Positions 1-7,805 of a stretch of 48,817 nt of DNA are shown here, piece by piece. Below the pieces are notes generated by a model, which saw nothing but the letters and a program-made list of their open reading frames with translations, was not told where the DNA came from and did no database searches. Where the stretch lies: positions 1 to 48,817 of the forward strand of contig NZ_JAIUKE010000030.1 in assembly GCF_020176795.1 (NCBI RefSeq), written 5' to 3'. How positions within the stretch are numbered: the first letter of the stretch is position 1; the number at the start of each line of letters is the position of its first letter. The position numbers were made by a program, and so were the translations under genes. This DNA is from Streptomyces sp. 8L. GTDB taxonomy: Bacteria > Actinomycetota > Actinomycetes > Streptomycetales > Streptomycetaceae.

Positions 1-258
1 TCCTTGGTCCGCCCGGGCACACCGGGGCGCACCGGGCCCGCGGTCGCGTCCTCCCGGTCCTACTCGGCCGCGGTGTGCTTGGCGCTCGCCGCGCTGAAGT
101 GCCGGGTGTGGGGGCCGGTGAGGGGCGGGGGTCCCTCGCCGGCCCCCGCTCAACCCGTCCGACCTGGGGCGTGCGACCCCTGGCGCCCCAGGGATCTCTC
201 CCGCGGGAAGTGCGAGGCGTCAGGTTTCACGGGAGACCGCGATGGAAGACATAGAGGC

Positions 259-777
259 ATGACCGACGACGTGCCATGGCTCGACGCCGAGGAGTTCGCC
301 GCCTGGCACGCCATGGTGCGCGCGGTCAACGCGCTCCCAGAGGCCCTGGACCGGCAGCTCAAGCACGACTCGGGCCTGCCGCACACCGAGTACCTTCTGA
401 TGGCGGTGCTCTCCGAGGCCGAAGGGCGCACGCTGTCCATGACGCGGCTCGCCCAGCGGCTGCGGTTCTCCGCGAGCCGCCTCTCCCGCATCGTCAGCAA
501 GCTGGAGGACCTCGGCCGGGTCGTGCGCCACCGCGACCCCGCCAACGGCCGGGTCACCCTCGCGACGCTCACGGACGAGGGCTACGCGCTGCTGAAGGAC
601 GCGGCGCCTGGCCATGTGCGCCAGGTGCGTGCGGTCGTCTTCGACCAGCTCGACCGCGAACAGGTCGGCCAGCTGCGGGCCATCTTCGAAGCGGTGCTCG
701 CGGGCCCGCAGATGAGCCTCTGCTGCCCGGGCGCCGATCCCCGCCCCCGGGCGCTGACCCGGACCGGCGGGCACTGA
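259..777 (+). CDS. MarR family transcriptional regulator
   Basis: A 172-residue winged-helix regulator of the MarR family, expected to act as a cytoplasmic dimer that represses a nearby gene until a small ligand binds. The recognition helix region reads RLRFSASRLSRIVSKLEDLG (about residues 68-87) and is followed by the wing RHRDPANGR, a typical MarR signature. N- and C-terminal helices match the family dimer interface. I chose ATG 259 because the open frame upstream (from position 4) has no MarR-like sequence and a GGAAG lies about 10 bases before this ATG. The tail carries adjacent cysteines (SLCCPG), so redox sensing is possible but unproven. No target gene is evident; positions 1-258 hold no gene I can support. 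Confidence 0.85.
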   Translation: MTDDVPWLDAEEFAAWHAMVRAVNALPEALDRQLKHDSGLPHTEYLLMAVLSEAEGRTLSMTRLAQRLRFSASRLSRIVSKLEDLGRVVRHRDPANGRVTLATLTDEGYALLKDAAPGHVRQVRAVVFDQLDREQVGQLRAIFEAVLAGPQMSLCCPGADPRPRALTRTGGH

Positions 778-792
778 GCCGGACCGGCGGGC
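759..792. repeat. 20-bp direct repeat at the 3' end of the MarR gene
   Basis: CCGGACCGGCGGGC occurs at 759-772 and 779-792, a 20-bp period spanning the MarR stop codon. The longer GC-rich stretch to about 916 contains related imperfect repeats (CGGGCGCTGACCC and CGGGTGCTGACCC; several GTTCGGCG). Confidence 0.6.
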
Positions 793-916
793 GCTGGGCC
801 GCGTCCCCGGGTGCTGACCCCCGCGGGCGGGCGCGGCGCCCGGTCCGTTCGGCGCATCGTTCGGCGAACGGTTCGGTCTGTTCGGCGGACCGCGCCCGCT
901 TGGGCGGCTCCGCCCG

Positions 917-2101
917 TCAGTCCCACGGCAGCGTTCGCCAGGGGCTCTCCGGATCGTCCATCAGCAACCGGTGCGGCTCCAGCGCCTGTTCGTACCACTC
1001 CCCGAACTCCTCCGTGCCGAACCGCAGTACCCGCCCCAGCGCGTACCCGGCGGAGAAGTCCGCCCACGACGTGTGGCGCGCCCCGGCGAGCGCCCCCGCG
1101 CGCAGGATCGCGTCGCGCGCCTCCTGTCCGTCGCAGAGCCGGGCGCTCAGCCCCCAGCGGGCGAAGTTGACCGCCCGTCCGTAGTCGTACGCCGTCGCAC
1201 TGCGCACATACCCCTCGGGCGGCAGCAGCCCGTCGGCGCGGAACCGGGCCTCGCACCGTACGATCCGGCCGATCAACTCCTGGATCGCCAGGCCGAGTCC
1301 GCCCGGCGCGCCGAGATCCGCCAGCGTGTCGGCGCAGGTCCCGCGCCATACGTCCAGCGGTACGCGCGCCCCGCACGCGCCGGCCAGCCGCCGCCGCACG
1401 TCCAGTACGAACTCCGGCTCGCCCGGACTGCTGCGCGCCGCCAGCAGCGTGTCCATCCGCGCCCGCCACTCCGCGTACGTCCCCGTGCCCCACGACTCGC
1501 GCAGCAGGTGCCCGTCCAGCGCGTAGTCGTCGTAGACGTCGCCGATCTCGTTCCACAGCACGCCGTTGCGGACGGCGAGCGGCGCACCGCAGGCCAGCGC
1601 CTGTGCGAGCAGGCCGGTCGTGGGGCCGTCGTACTTCGTCAGCAGCGCCGCGCGGCGGCCGCCGCCGGGGGCGGGGCCCGCGCTCGCGACCGCCCTCAGC
1701 CAGCGCCGCCGGTGCCGGAGCCTGGCCGGGAACGACATCTCCGTGGGCGTGCCGGGGTTCACGCAGAGCCCGAAGTGCGTGTCGGGCCACAGCTCCGCCA
1801 TCGAGCGCAGCGACGTCCGCTGCACCACCGTCCCCTCGCGCCTCGGCAGCCGCTCACCCGCCGTGCGTACGGCCACGCACCAGGCGCCCGAGCGGTCCCG
1901 GCAGGTTCCCCAGCGCACCGACCCGCCGGCGTCCGCCTGCTCCCTCGGCACGTACAGGAACAGATCGCATCCCGCGAGCACCCGCAAAAAGGCGTCCTGG
2001 CCGCCCGCCACGGCCGCTGCCCTGAGGTCCCGCTCGATCCGGGTGGCCGGCTGCCAGGACCGCGCGAACGAACGGGCCCCGGCCCTCCGTGTACTGTCCA
2101 C
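917..2101 (-). CDS. DUF1266 domain-containing protein with SseB-like N-terminus
   Basis: A 394-residue protein of unknown function. The C-terminal third has the DUF1266 pattern: an Ala/Trp-rich helix with YDYGRAVNFARWGLSARLCD, a following RAGALAGARHTSWADFSAGY and a final W-rich tail. The first 130 residues (DLFLYVPREQ, WCVAVRTAGERLP, LWPDTHFGLCVNPGTPTE) resemble the SseB N-terminal fold seen in other Streptomyces proteins. No signal peptide or membrane segment is visible, so it is probably cytoplasmic. The start is a GTG at 2101; the same-strand sequence upstream has no better candidate. It is divergent from the TerD-CAP gene, sharing a gap of about 105 bp that must contain both promoters. 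SseB-like and DUF1266 domains are often linked to polymorphic-toxin or stress loci; that link is inference. Confidence 0.75.
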   Translation of the reverse strand: MDSTRRAGARSFARSWQPATRIERDLRAAAVAGGQDAFLRVLAGCDLFLYVPREQADAGGSVRWGTCRDRSGAWCVAVRTAGERLPRREGTVVQRTSLRSMAELWPDTHFGLCVNPGTPTEMSFPARLRHRRRWLRAVASAGPAPGGGRRAALLTKYDGPTTGLLAQALACGAPLAVRNGVLWNEIGDVYDDYALDGHLLRESWGTGTYAEWRARMDTLLAARSSPGEPEFVLDVRRRLAGACGARVPLDVWRGTCADTLADLGAPGGLGLAIQELIGRIVRCEARFRADGLLPPEGYVRSATAYDYGRAVNFARWGLSARLCDGQEARDAILRAGALAGARHTSWADFSAGYALGRVLRFGTEEFGEWYEQALEPHRLLMDDPESPWRTLPWD

Positions 2102-2206
2102 CGGCCGACCCTACCCAGCCCACGGCCGCCACCGTCGGCGCACCGGCCGGAACCGCGCGCGGCCCGCAGGCGTTTTCCCCGGTGTGCCGTACAGCGAGGG
2201 GCGGAA

Positions 2207-3592
2207 ATGACGGAGTTGGTCCCCGGGGGAAACCAGGAACTGCCGGACGGCGCGCTGACCCTGCGCGTCCCCGGCCCCTTCGACCTGTCCGCCCTGATCA
2301 CGGGCGACGACGGCACCGTGGGCGGCGACAGCGACTTCGTCTTCTTCAACCAGCCGTCCGCGCCCGGCGTCGAGGTGGGCTCCGGCGGCGGTACGAGCAC
2401 GGTCCGCGTCGACCCCGGGCGGCTGCGGCCCGGCGCGACCCGCGTCACGCTCGTGCTCAGCGCCGCCGACCCCGGAGTGCCCCTCGGGGCCCTGCCCGCA
2501 CCGGAGTTGAGTGTGCTGGAGGCCGGTGGCGCGGGCGTCGCCCTCGCGACCTTCAGGCCGCCGCCCGCCACTTCGGAGACCGTGCTGCTGCTCGCCGAGG
2601 TCTACCGGCGCGGCTCCGGGTGGCGGCTGCGCGCCCTGGGCCAGGGGTACGCCGACGGCCTCGCGGGCGTCGCTCGCGACTACGGCGTGGACGTCGTCGA
2701 CGACGGCGTCCCGCCCGGGCCGCCGCCCATACCGGGGCGCCCGCCCGCGTACGTACCGACGCTGTTGGAGATCCCGGTTCCCACGTCCGTGCCGGCCTGG
2801 GCGGCGGGCCCCGAGGAGGACGCGGCGCTGGTCAACGCCGAGCGGATACGGGCGGGCGCGCCGCCCGTCGTCCTCGACGACCGCCTCACCGTCGCCGCGG
2901 CCCAGCACGCCGCGGCCATGGCCGCACACGGGTCGCTCGCCGTCGAGACACCCGACGGGGTCTCCCTCTACCAGCGCGTCGGCACGGCCGGATTCGCCTG
3001 CCTCGCCCTGACCGAATACCTCGTGTCAGGCCCGCGCGACACCGCCGGCTTCCTCGCGTACTGCCTCGGCGACCCGCACACCAGCGCGCCCTTCGGCGAC
3101 GCCGCGTACACCCACATCGGCATCGGCCACGCCGAGGCCGGCGGGGGAGCGGGCGACATGTTCTGGGTGGCGGTGTGGGCGTCCCCGCTCACCCCGGAAG
3201 GCCTGGCCCGGCTCACCGCCGAGGTCGCCCGCCGCACCGACGCGGAGCGCGCCGCCGCGGGACTCGGGCCGCTCGCCCCGGACCCGCTGCTGGCCCGCGC
3301 CGCCCAGGACCACAGCGCGGACATGGCCGCCCGCGACTTCTACTCCCACACCGACCCGGACGGGCGCGAGCCCTGGGACCGGGCCCGCGCCGCCGGGGCC
3401 CGGCACCGGGGCGTCGGTGAGAACATCGCCTGCGGCCAGCGCTCGGCCGCCGAGGTGGTGGAGGGCTGGATGAACAGCCCCGGCCACCGCGCCAACATCC
3501 TGCGGCCGTCGTTCACCCACCTCGGCGTCGGCTACGCCACGGGCAGCCGGGCGGGCACGTACTGGACCCAGCTGTTCGGCACGGCGGACTGA
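2207..3592 (+). CDS. TerD domain fused to two CAP (SCP/PR1) domains
   Basis: A 461-residue fusion. Residues about 1-170 are a TerD/TerZ-type calcium-binding stress domain (LRVPGPFDLSALITGDDGTV, GDSDFVFFNQPSAPG, RGSGWRLRALGQGYADGLAG). After a proline-rich linker (about 185-200) come two CAP-superfamily domains: a degenerate copy (about 205-335) and a better conserved one (about 340-461) with DHSADMAARDFYSHTDPDG, GVGENIA, WMNSPGHRANILRPSFTHLG and YWTQLFG. No signal peptide is visible, which is unusual because bacterial CAP proteins are normally secreted; TerD proteins are cytoplasmic. ATG 2207 is preceded by a purine-rich GAGGGGCGG. Function is likely envelope or stress related, but the substrate is unknown. 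Confidence 0.85.
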   Translation: MTELVPGGNQELPDGALTLRVPGPFDLSALITGDDGTVGGDSDFVFFNQPSAPGVEVGSGGGTSTVRVDPGRLRPGATRVTLVLSAADPGVPLGALPAPELSVLEAGGAGVALATFRPPPATSETVLLLAEVYRRGSGWRLRALGQGYADGLAGVARDYGVDVVDDGVPPGPPPIPGRPPAYVPTLLEIPVPTSVPAWAAGPEEDAALVNAERIRAGAPPVVLDDRLTVAAAQHAAAMAAHGSLAVETPDGVSLYQRVGTAGFACLALTEYLVSGPRDTAGFLAYCLGDPHTSAPFGDAAYTHIGIGHAEAGGGAGDMFWVAVWASPLTPEGLARLTAEVARRTDAERAAAGLGPLAPDPLLARAAQDHSADMAARDFYSHTDPDGREPWDRARAAGARHRGVGENIACGQRSAAEVVEGWMNSPGHRANILRPSFTHLGVGYATGSRAGTYWTQLFGTAD

Positions 3593-3617
3593 CCCCGGCG
3601 GGCGCCCGGCCCGCCCC

Positions 3618-4286
3618 TCAGGCGCGGGCGGACCGGACGGGCACGTACTTGTACCCCGCGCGCCGCACCGTGTGGATCGTCGTGCGGTGCGCGGGACCGA
3701 GCTTCCTGCGCAGCCGTGCGATATGGACGTCGACGGTGCGGCCGTCGCCCGCGTAGTGGTAGCCCCAGATGAGTTCGAGCAGGCGGGAACGCGAATGCAC
3801 CAGATGGGGGTGGGCGACGAAGTGGGCGAGCACCTCGAACTCCAGATACGTGAGATCCAGCGGTTTCCCGTCGACCTGCGCCGTGCGCTCGTCGAGGTCG
3901 ACCCGTATCCCGGGCGCCGGGCGGTCCGCCGGGAGCTCCACGGGACGGTCCGCGGGCCGGGGGGGGGGCCCGCGCCCCCCCCCCCCCCCCCCCCCCCCCG
4001 CCCCCGGGCGCGGGGGGGGGCCGCGGGGCCGCCCCCGGGGCGGGCGGGGGGGGGGGGGGGCCCGCGCACGCCCCGCCCCGGCCTCCGACACGCCTCCGAC
4101 GGCCGACGGGTGGACGACGACCTGCGGCGAGAACAGGTCCTCGGGTGCGAGATGCGTCGGCGCGAGGACCACGTAGGTGACGAGGTGCTGGGCGGGTTCG
4201 CCCGTGGCCACGACCCGCAGGCGCCGCGGGGAGGTGGCCCCCGCGTCCGCGGTGTCCTCGGCGAGGATCTGGATGGGCTGCTGCAC
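3618..4286 (-). CDS. OmpR/PhoB-type winged-helix regulator (interrupted by a G/C homopolymer tract)
   Basis: The C-terminal 95 residues are a clear PhoB/OmpR DNA-binding domain: GKPLDLTYLEFEVLAHFVAH, the SRSRLLELIWGYHYAGD turn, DVHIARLRRKLG and HTVRRAGYKYVP. The N-terminal 70 residues do not form a recognisable receiver domain and lack an obvious phospho-acceptor pocket, so this is probably an orphan, phosphorylation-independent regulator. The start is GTG 4286, with AAGGAG eight bases upstream on the minus strand. Between the two parts the protein reads only Pro, Gly, Arg and Ala, encoded by long C and G runs at 3959-4062. I think that stretch is mis-sequenced, so the true length and possibly the frame there are uncertain. 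Confidence 0.75.
   Translation of the reverse strand: MQQPIQILAEDTADAGATSPRRLRVVATGEPAQHLVTYVVLAPTHLAPEDLFSPQVVVHPSAVGGVSEAGAGRARAPPPPRPPRGRPRGPPPRPGAGGGGGGGGRGPPPRPADRPVELPADRPAPGIRVDLDERTAQVDGKPLDLTYLEFEVLAHFVAHPHLVHSRSRLLELIWGYHYAGDGRTVDVHIARLRRKLGPAHRTTIHTVRRAGYKYVPVRSARA
3959..4062. other. G/C homopolymer tract, probable sequencing artefact
   Basis: About 100 bases made almost only of long G and C runs, including a C run of more than 20 and a G run of about 15. Such runs are very rare in natural Streptomyces coding DNA, and this one lies inside a gene. Two similar tracts occur at 16698-16741 and 19819-19904. It is best treated as low-quality sequence. Confidence 0.7.
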
Positions 4287-4759
4287 GGTGGGGCTCCTTC
4301 GTGAGGAGATGCGTGACAGGCGCGTGGAGAAACGGCTCGACGGTCACGGAAGGCGAGATCCGGGGAACGCGGCCGGTGGGCACGCCCACCGGGGGAACTC
4401 CGGCCGGGCAGCGCGCGCACGCGCGGACAGCGACGGACCGGGACACCAGGACGGGAACTTCAGCCGGCCTTCGGGGCGGTGGCGCGCGCGAGCCGTCGGC
4501 TCAACGGGCGGGGCACCCCACGGAAGGACTCAGCGGCCGACGGCACAGATCGCGCTGGCGTTACGTCGCAGATCGACGTCCAAACGCGATACGAGAAACT
4601 CAGCCTGGCTCACAGCAGCAGGCTCCCATTCCAGATACGAGAACGTCAACGCCGACCCCCCCGCCATCTCACCATGCGGCGCCCACGGGACGGCCGACGC
4701 CACTCGCCGGGCTGGAGCGTGTCCCGGTACGTGGGGCGCGCCGCACTCGGAGAAACAGA
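4287..4759. other. Gene-free stretch upstream of the winged-helix gene
   Basis: I see no gene with convincing composition here. The minus strand is open across much of it, but that frame runs into the tRNA. The only local structure is GATACGAGAA at 4588-4597 and again at 4634-4643, in a patch that is more AT-rich than its surroundings. The promoter of the winged-helix gene should be close to 4290-4350. Confidence 0.5.
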
Positions 4760-4760
4760 A

Positions 4761-4783
4761 AGACCCCAGATCGACTGGGGTCT
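4761..4783 (-). terminator. Rho-independent terminator of tRNA-Leu
   Basis: A perfect 9-bp stem (AGACCCCAG paired with CTGGGGTCT) with a 5-nt loop. On the minus strand the stem is followed by a T-rich run (TTTCTGTTTCT), which is the classic intrinsic terminator layout. It lies just 3' of the tRNA on that strand. Confidence 0.85.
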
Positions 4784-4790
4784 TCGTTGG

Positions 4791-4875
4791 TGTCCGAGGG
4801 GGGACTTGAACCCCCACGCCCGATAAAGGGCACTAGCACCTCAAGCTAGCGCGTCTGCCATTCCGCCACCCGGAC
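4791..4875 (-). tRNA. tRNA-Leu (anticodon GAG)
   Basis: A long-variable-arm class II tRNA. The acceptor stem pairs GTCCGGG with CTCGGAC, the anticodon arm is CTAGC-TTGAGGT-GCTAG giving anticodon GAG, the variable arm pairs TGCCC with GGGCG, and the T arm has GGGGG-TTCAAGT-CCCCC. It decodes CUC and CUU, CUC being a very common codon in this genome. No CCA is encoded. An AT-rich minus-strand patch (TATGGT at 4916-4921) about 40 bases upstream could be its -10 element. Confidence 0.95.
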
Positions 4876-5004
4876 AAGGTGTCTGCCGGCGGCCCGCGGC
4901 CGTCCGACGTGGAAAACCATAGCAAACTTCGGGGGGCCTCCGATCACCCCGGTGGTCGGGGCACCATGGGGGGATCACCAGCAACGATCGTGGGAGTGAG
5001 CAGC

Positions 5005-6330
5005 GTGAGCGAGCCGAGCGCGGAGCGAGCCGTGGCGGGCGAGGGCGAGGTCGTGGACCTGTGCCGCGACCTGATCAGGATCGACACCAGCAACTACGGC
5101 GACCACTCGGGTCCCGGCGAGCGCGCGGCGGCCGAGTACGTCGCGGAGAAGCTCGCCGAGGTCGGCCTCGAACCGCAGATCTTCGAGTCCCACAAGGGCC
5201 GGGCCTCCACGGTGGCCAGGATCGAGGGTGAGGACCCGTCGCGGCCCGCTCTGCTGATCCACGGGCACACCGACGTCGTCCCGGCGAACGCCGACGACTG
5301 GACGCACGACCCGTTCGCCGGGGAGATCGCCGACGGCTGCCTGTGGGGCCGCGGGGCGATCGACATGAAGGACATGGACGCGATGACCCTGGCGGTCGTG
5401 CGCGACAGGATGCGCACCGGGCGCAAGCCCCCGCGCGACATCGTCCTGGCGTTCCTCGCCGACGAGGAGGCGGGCGGCACGTACGGCGCGCGCTACCTGG
5501 TGGACAACCACCCCGGCCTGTTCGAGGGCGTGACGGAGGCCATCAGCGAGGTCGGCGGCTTCTCCTTCACCGCGCGCGAGGACCTGCGCCTGTACCTCGT
5601 GCAGACCGCCGAGAAGGGCATGCACTGGATGAAGCTGACCGTGGACGGCACGGCCGGCCACGGCTCCATGACCAACACGGACAACGCGATCACCGAGCTG
5701 TGCGAGGCCGTCGCCCGCCTCGGCCGCCACACGTGGCCGGTGCGCGCCACGAAGACCGTACGGGCGTTCCTCGACGAGCTGTCCGACGCGCTCGGCACCC
5801 CGCTCGACCCGGAGAACATGGAGGCCACGCTCGCGAAGCTCGGCGGCATCGCCAAGATGATCGGGACGACGCTGAACAACTCGGCCGCCCCGACCATGCT
5901 CGGCGCGGGCTACAAGGTCAACGTGATCCCCGGGCAGGCCACCGCGCATGTGGACGGTCGCTTCCTGCCCGGCTACGAGGACGAGTTCCTGGCCGACCTC
6001 GACCGCATCCTCGGCCCGCGCGTGCGGCGCGAGGACGTGCACGCGGACAAGGCGGTGGAGACGACCTTCGACGGCAGGCTGGTCGAGGCCATGCAGACCG
6101 CGCTGAGCGCGGAGGACCCGATCGCGCGCGCCGTCCCGTACATGCTCTCCGGCGGTACGGACGCGAAGTCCTTCGACGACCTCGGCATCCGCGGCTTCGG
6201 CTTCGCGCCGCTCCAGCTGCCGCCGGAGCTGGACTTCGCCGGGATGTTCCACAGCGTCGACGAGCGGGTGCCGGTGGACGGCCTCAAGTTCGGCGCCCGC
6301 GTGCTGGACCGGTTCATCGACCACTCCTGA
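5005..6330 (+). CDS. M20/M25/M40 family metallopeptidase (dipeptidase-like)
   Basis: A 441-residue cytoplasmic zinc amidohydrolase of the M20 family, expected to cleave dipeptides or N-acyl amino acids; the substrate cannot be read from sequence. Visible motifs are HGHTDVVP (first metal His and Asp, about residue 90), GRGAIDMKDM (bridging Asp), LADEEAGG (catalytic Glu-Glu, about residue 153), the dimerisation-domain segment EKGMHWMKLTVDGTAGHGS and the C-terminal GGTDAKSF plus MFHSVDE. Length is typical of the family. I prefer GTG 5005 over GTG 4996 because GGGAG sits eight bases before 5005 while 4996 has no ribosome binding site. It is a single gene between tRNA-Leu and the chaplins, matching conserved Streptomyces gene order. 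Confidence 0.9.
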   Translation: MSEPSAERAVAGEGEVVDLCRDLIRIDTSNYGDHSGPGERAAAEYVAEKLAEVGLEPQIFESHKGRASTVARIEGEDPSRPALLIHGHTDVVPANADDWTHDPFAGEIADGCLWGRGAIDMKDMDAMTLAVVRDRMRTGRKPPRDIVLAFLADEEAGGTYGARYLVDNHPGLFEGVTEAISEVGGFSFTAREDLRLYLVQTAEKGMHWMKLTVDGTAGHGSMTNTDNAITELCEAVARLGRHTWPVRATKTVRAFLDELSDALGTPLDPENMEATLAKLGGIAKMIGTTLNNSAAPTMLGAGYKVNVIPGQATAHVDGRFLPGYEDEFLADLDRILGPRVRREDVHADKAVETTFDGRLVEAMQTALSAEDPIARAVPYMLSGGTDAKSFDDLGIRGFGFAPLQLPPELDFAGMFHSVDERVPVDGLKFGARVLDRFIDHS

Positions 6331-6464
6331 GCACTCCCGCCCCTTGCGTTCCGGGGGTCCTGCCCGACGGCCCGGTGTCCTCGCCCGTCGGTACGAGGGC
6401 CGGACGCGTGAATCGATCGCGCGTCCGGCCCCCTCACGGGGACGAGTGAATCCGACCATAAGCT

Positions 6465-6492
6465 CGTAGCCTCATTACTCCCTCCTCGTTAC
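6465..6492 (+). promoter_or_regulatory. Candidate sigma-BldN promoter of chpH
   Basis: CGTAGC (6465-6470), a 16-base spacer and CGTTAC (6487-6492). The published sigma-BldN consensus is CGTAAC-N16-CGTTGA, and chaplin genes including chpH belong to the BldN regulon. Each hexamer differs from consensus at only one or two positions and the spacing is exact. The predicted leader before the chpH ATG is about 40-45 nt. Confidence 0.6.
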
Positions 6493-6542
6493 AGGTGTGC
6501 GGTCCGCAGCTGGGACCGCGGTTTGCCAACAAGGAGGAAGTA

Positions 6543-6776
6543 ATGATCAAGAAGGTCGTCGCTGCTGCGGCTGTCACCGGTGGTCTGGTGCTCGCGGGCG
6601 CTGGTATGGCCTCCGCGGACGCGGGTGCCCAGGGCGCCGCGGTGCAGTCCCCCGGCGTTCTCTCCGGCAATGTCATCCAGGTGCCGGTGCACATCCCGGT
6701 GAACGCGTGTGGCAACACGGTCTCTGTGATCGGGCTGCTGAACCCCGCCTTCGGCAACACCTGCGTCAACGCGTGA
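6543..6776 (+). CDS. chpH: Short chaplin ChpH
   Basis: A 77-residue secreted hydrophobic protein that self-assembles into amyloid fibrils and lowers surface tension so that aerial hyphae can emerge. A signal peptide (MIKKVV, then an Ala/Gly-rich core) ends near ASADAGAQ. One chaplin domain follows, with SPGVLSGNVIQVPVHIPVNA, and two cysteines (NACGNT and GNTCVN) that form an intramolecular disulphide in the family. The sequence is closest, from memory, to S. coelicolor ChpH, and the adjacent long chaplin supports that assignment. AAGGAGGAAG immediately precedes the ATG. Expression is probably developmental through the BldN-type promoter upstream. Confidence 0.95.
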   Translation: MIKKVVAAAAVTGGLVLAGAGMASADAGAQGAAVQSPGVLSGNVIQVPVHIPVNACGNTVSVIGLLNPAFGNTCVNA

Positions 6777-6834
6777 CGTTGTAGGTCGGCCCACACAGGG
6801 CTGTCGGCCCGGACAGGGCCTGATCCGGACGGGG

Positions 6835-6859
6835 CCGGAGTGCGCGCCATGCACTCCGG
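6835..6859 (+). terminator. Hairpin after chpH
   Basis: A perfect 9-bp stem, CCGGAGTGC paired with GCACTCCGG, with a 7-nt loop, lies between chpH and chpC. There is no T run, so it may attenuate rather than fully terminate. Confidence 0.5.
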
Positions 6860-6866
6860 GGCCGCT

Positions 6867-6903
6867 GGGTATCCCGCTTCCGGCGTCGACCGGGGGTATC
6901 CCG
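6867..6903. promoter_or_regulatory. Direct repeat GGGTATCCCG upstream of chpC
   Basis: GGGTATCCCG occurs at 6867-6876 and 6894-6903, 27 bp apart, just before the chpC ribosome binding site. Two exact copies in such a short leader suggest a regulator site. No sigma-BldN-type pair was found for chpC itself. Confidence 0.4.
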
Positions 6904-6927
6904 TATGGCAGAAGGCAGGAACAAGAG

Positions 6928-7704
6928 ATGAGACAGGGCACGCGCAAGGGCCTGATCACTTTCGCGGCGGCGGGCGGCGTCATCGCGCTCGGCGGCGGAG
7001 TGGCACACGCCGACGCGGGGGCCGGGGGCAGCGCCGTCGGTTCGCCGGGTGTGCTGTCCGGCAACAACGTGCAGGTGCCGGTGCATGTACCGGTCAACGT
7101 GTGCGGCAACACCGTCAACGTCGTCGGACTGCTCAACCCGGCGATGGGCAACCAGTGCGCCAACGCCTCCCACGGCGGCGGCGCGCACCAGGGCGGCGGC
7201 GCCCCGCACGGCGGAGGCTCTTCGCGCGAGGGCGGGAGCCACCACGGCTCCGGTACGCCCCCGCACACCGGCGGCGGTGGCGCGCACCAGGGCGGCGGCT
7301 CGCACGCGGGCGGCGGCGCCTCCCATTCGCCGGGCGTCGGCTCGGGGAACGACGTGAGCGTCCCGATCGACGTCCCGGTGAACATCTGCGGGCTCGGGGT
7401 CAACGTCCTCGGCATCGGAAACCCGGTGACCGGCGAGTCCTGCGAGAACGCGGACACGCCGCCCACCCCGCCCGCACCGCCTGCGCCGCACCACCCCGCG
7501 CCGCCGGTGACCCCGCCGGCCCACCGCGACGTGCCGCCCGCGCCGCAGACTCCGAAGCCCCAGACGGTCGCCGAGGTACCGGTCGCGGAGCACGCGCAGC
7601 TCGCGCACACGGGGGCCGACGGCCTCGGGATCGCGATTCCCGCGGCGGCGGGCATGGTCCTCGCGGGCACGATCCTCTACCGCCGCTCGCGCGCCGCCGC
7701 GTGA
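6928..7704 (+). CDS. chpC: Long chaplin ChpC, sortase-anchored
   Basis: A 258-residue long chaplin. After the signal peptide (about residues 1-29) comes chaplin domain 1 (SPGVLSGNNVQVPVHVPVNV, cysteines in NVCGNT and GNQCAN), a His/Gly-rich spacer with repeated GGGAHQGGG-like units (about 82-135), chaplin domain 2 (SPGVGSGNDVSVPIDVPVNI, cysteines in NICGLG and GESCEN), a Pro-rich wall-spanning region and a C-terminal sorting signal: LAHTG (225-229), a hydrophobic helix and RRSR. Class E sortases in Streptomyces recognise LAxTG, so it should be covalently attached to the cell wall. I name it chpC because in S. coelicolor chpC is the long chaplin next to chpH; chpB-like proteins share the architecture. 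Confidence 0.9.
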   Translation: MRQGTRKGLITFAAAGGVIALGGGVAHADAGAGGSAVGSPGVLSGNNVQVPVHVPVNVCGNTVNVVGLLNPAMGNQCANASHGGGAHQGGGAPHGGGSSREGGSHHGSGTPPHTGGGGAHQGGGSHAGGGASHSPGVGSGNDVSVPIDVPVNICGLGVNVLGIGNPVTGESCENADTPPTPPAPPAPHHPAPPVTPPAHRDVPPAPQTPKPQTVAEVPVAEHAQLAHTGADGLGIAIPAAAGMVLAGTILYRRSRAAA

Positions 7705-7745
7705 CGACGGCCGCCGCGTGCGCGTACCCGGGCATCCGGTAACCC

Positions 7746-7782
7746 GGACGGGCCCCGCCTCTCACCCGGGCGGGGCCCGTTC
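7746..7782. terminator. Bidirectional terminator between chpC and the DUF5703 gene
   Basis: ACGGGCCCCGCC (7748-7759) pairs perfectly with GGCGGGGCCCGT (7769-7780), with a 9-nt loop and two further weak pairs outside. It lies between the convergent ends of the two genes. Confidence 0.75.
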
Positions 7783-7805
7783 CGCTGTCGCGGGCAGGGT
7801 GTCTC

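Noticed and set aside
4530..4817. A 95-codon minus-strand frame over the gap and into the tRNA-Leu gene.
   Set aside because: It overlaps the tRNA and its terminator and has no recognisable domain; the open frame follows from GC content.
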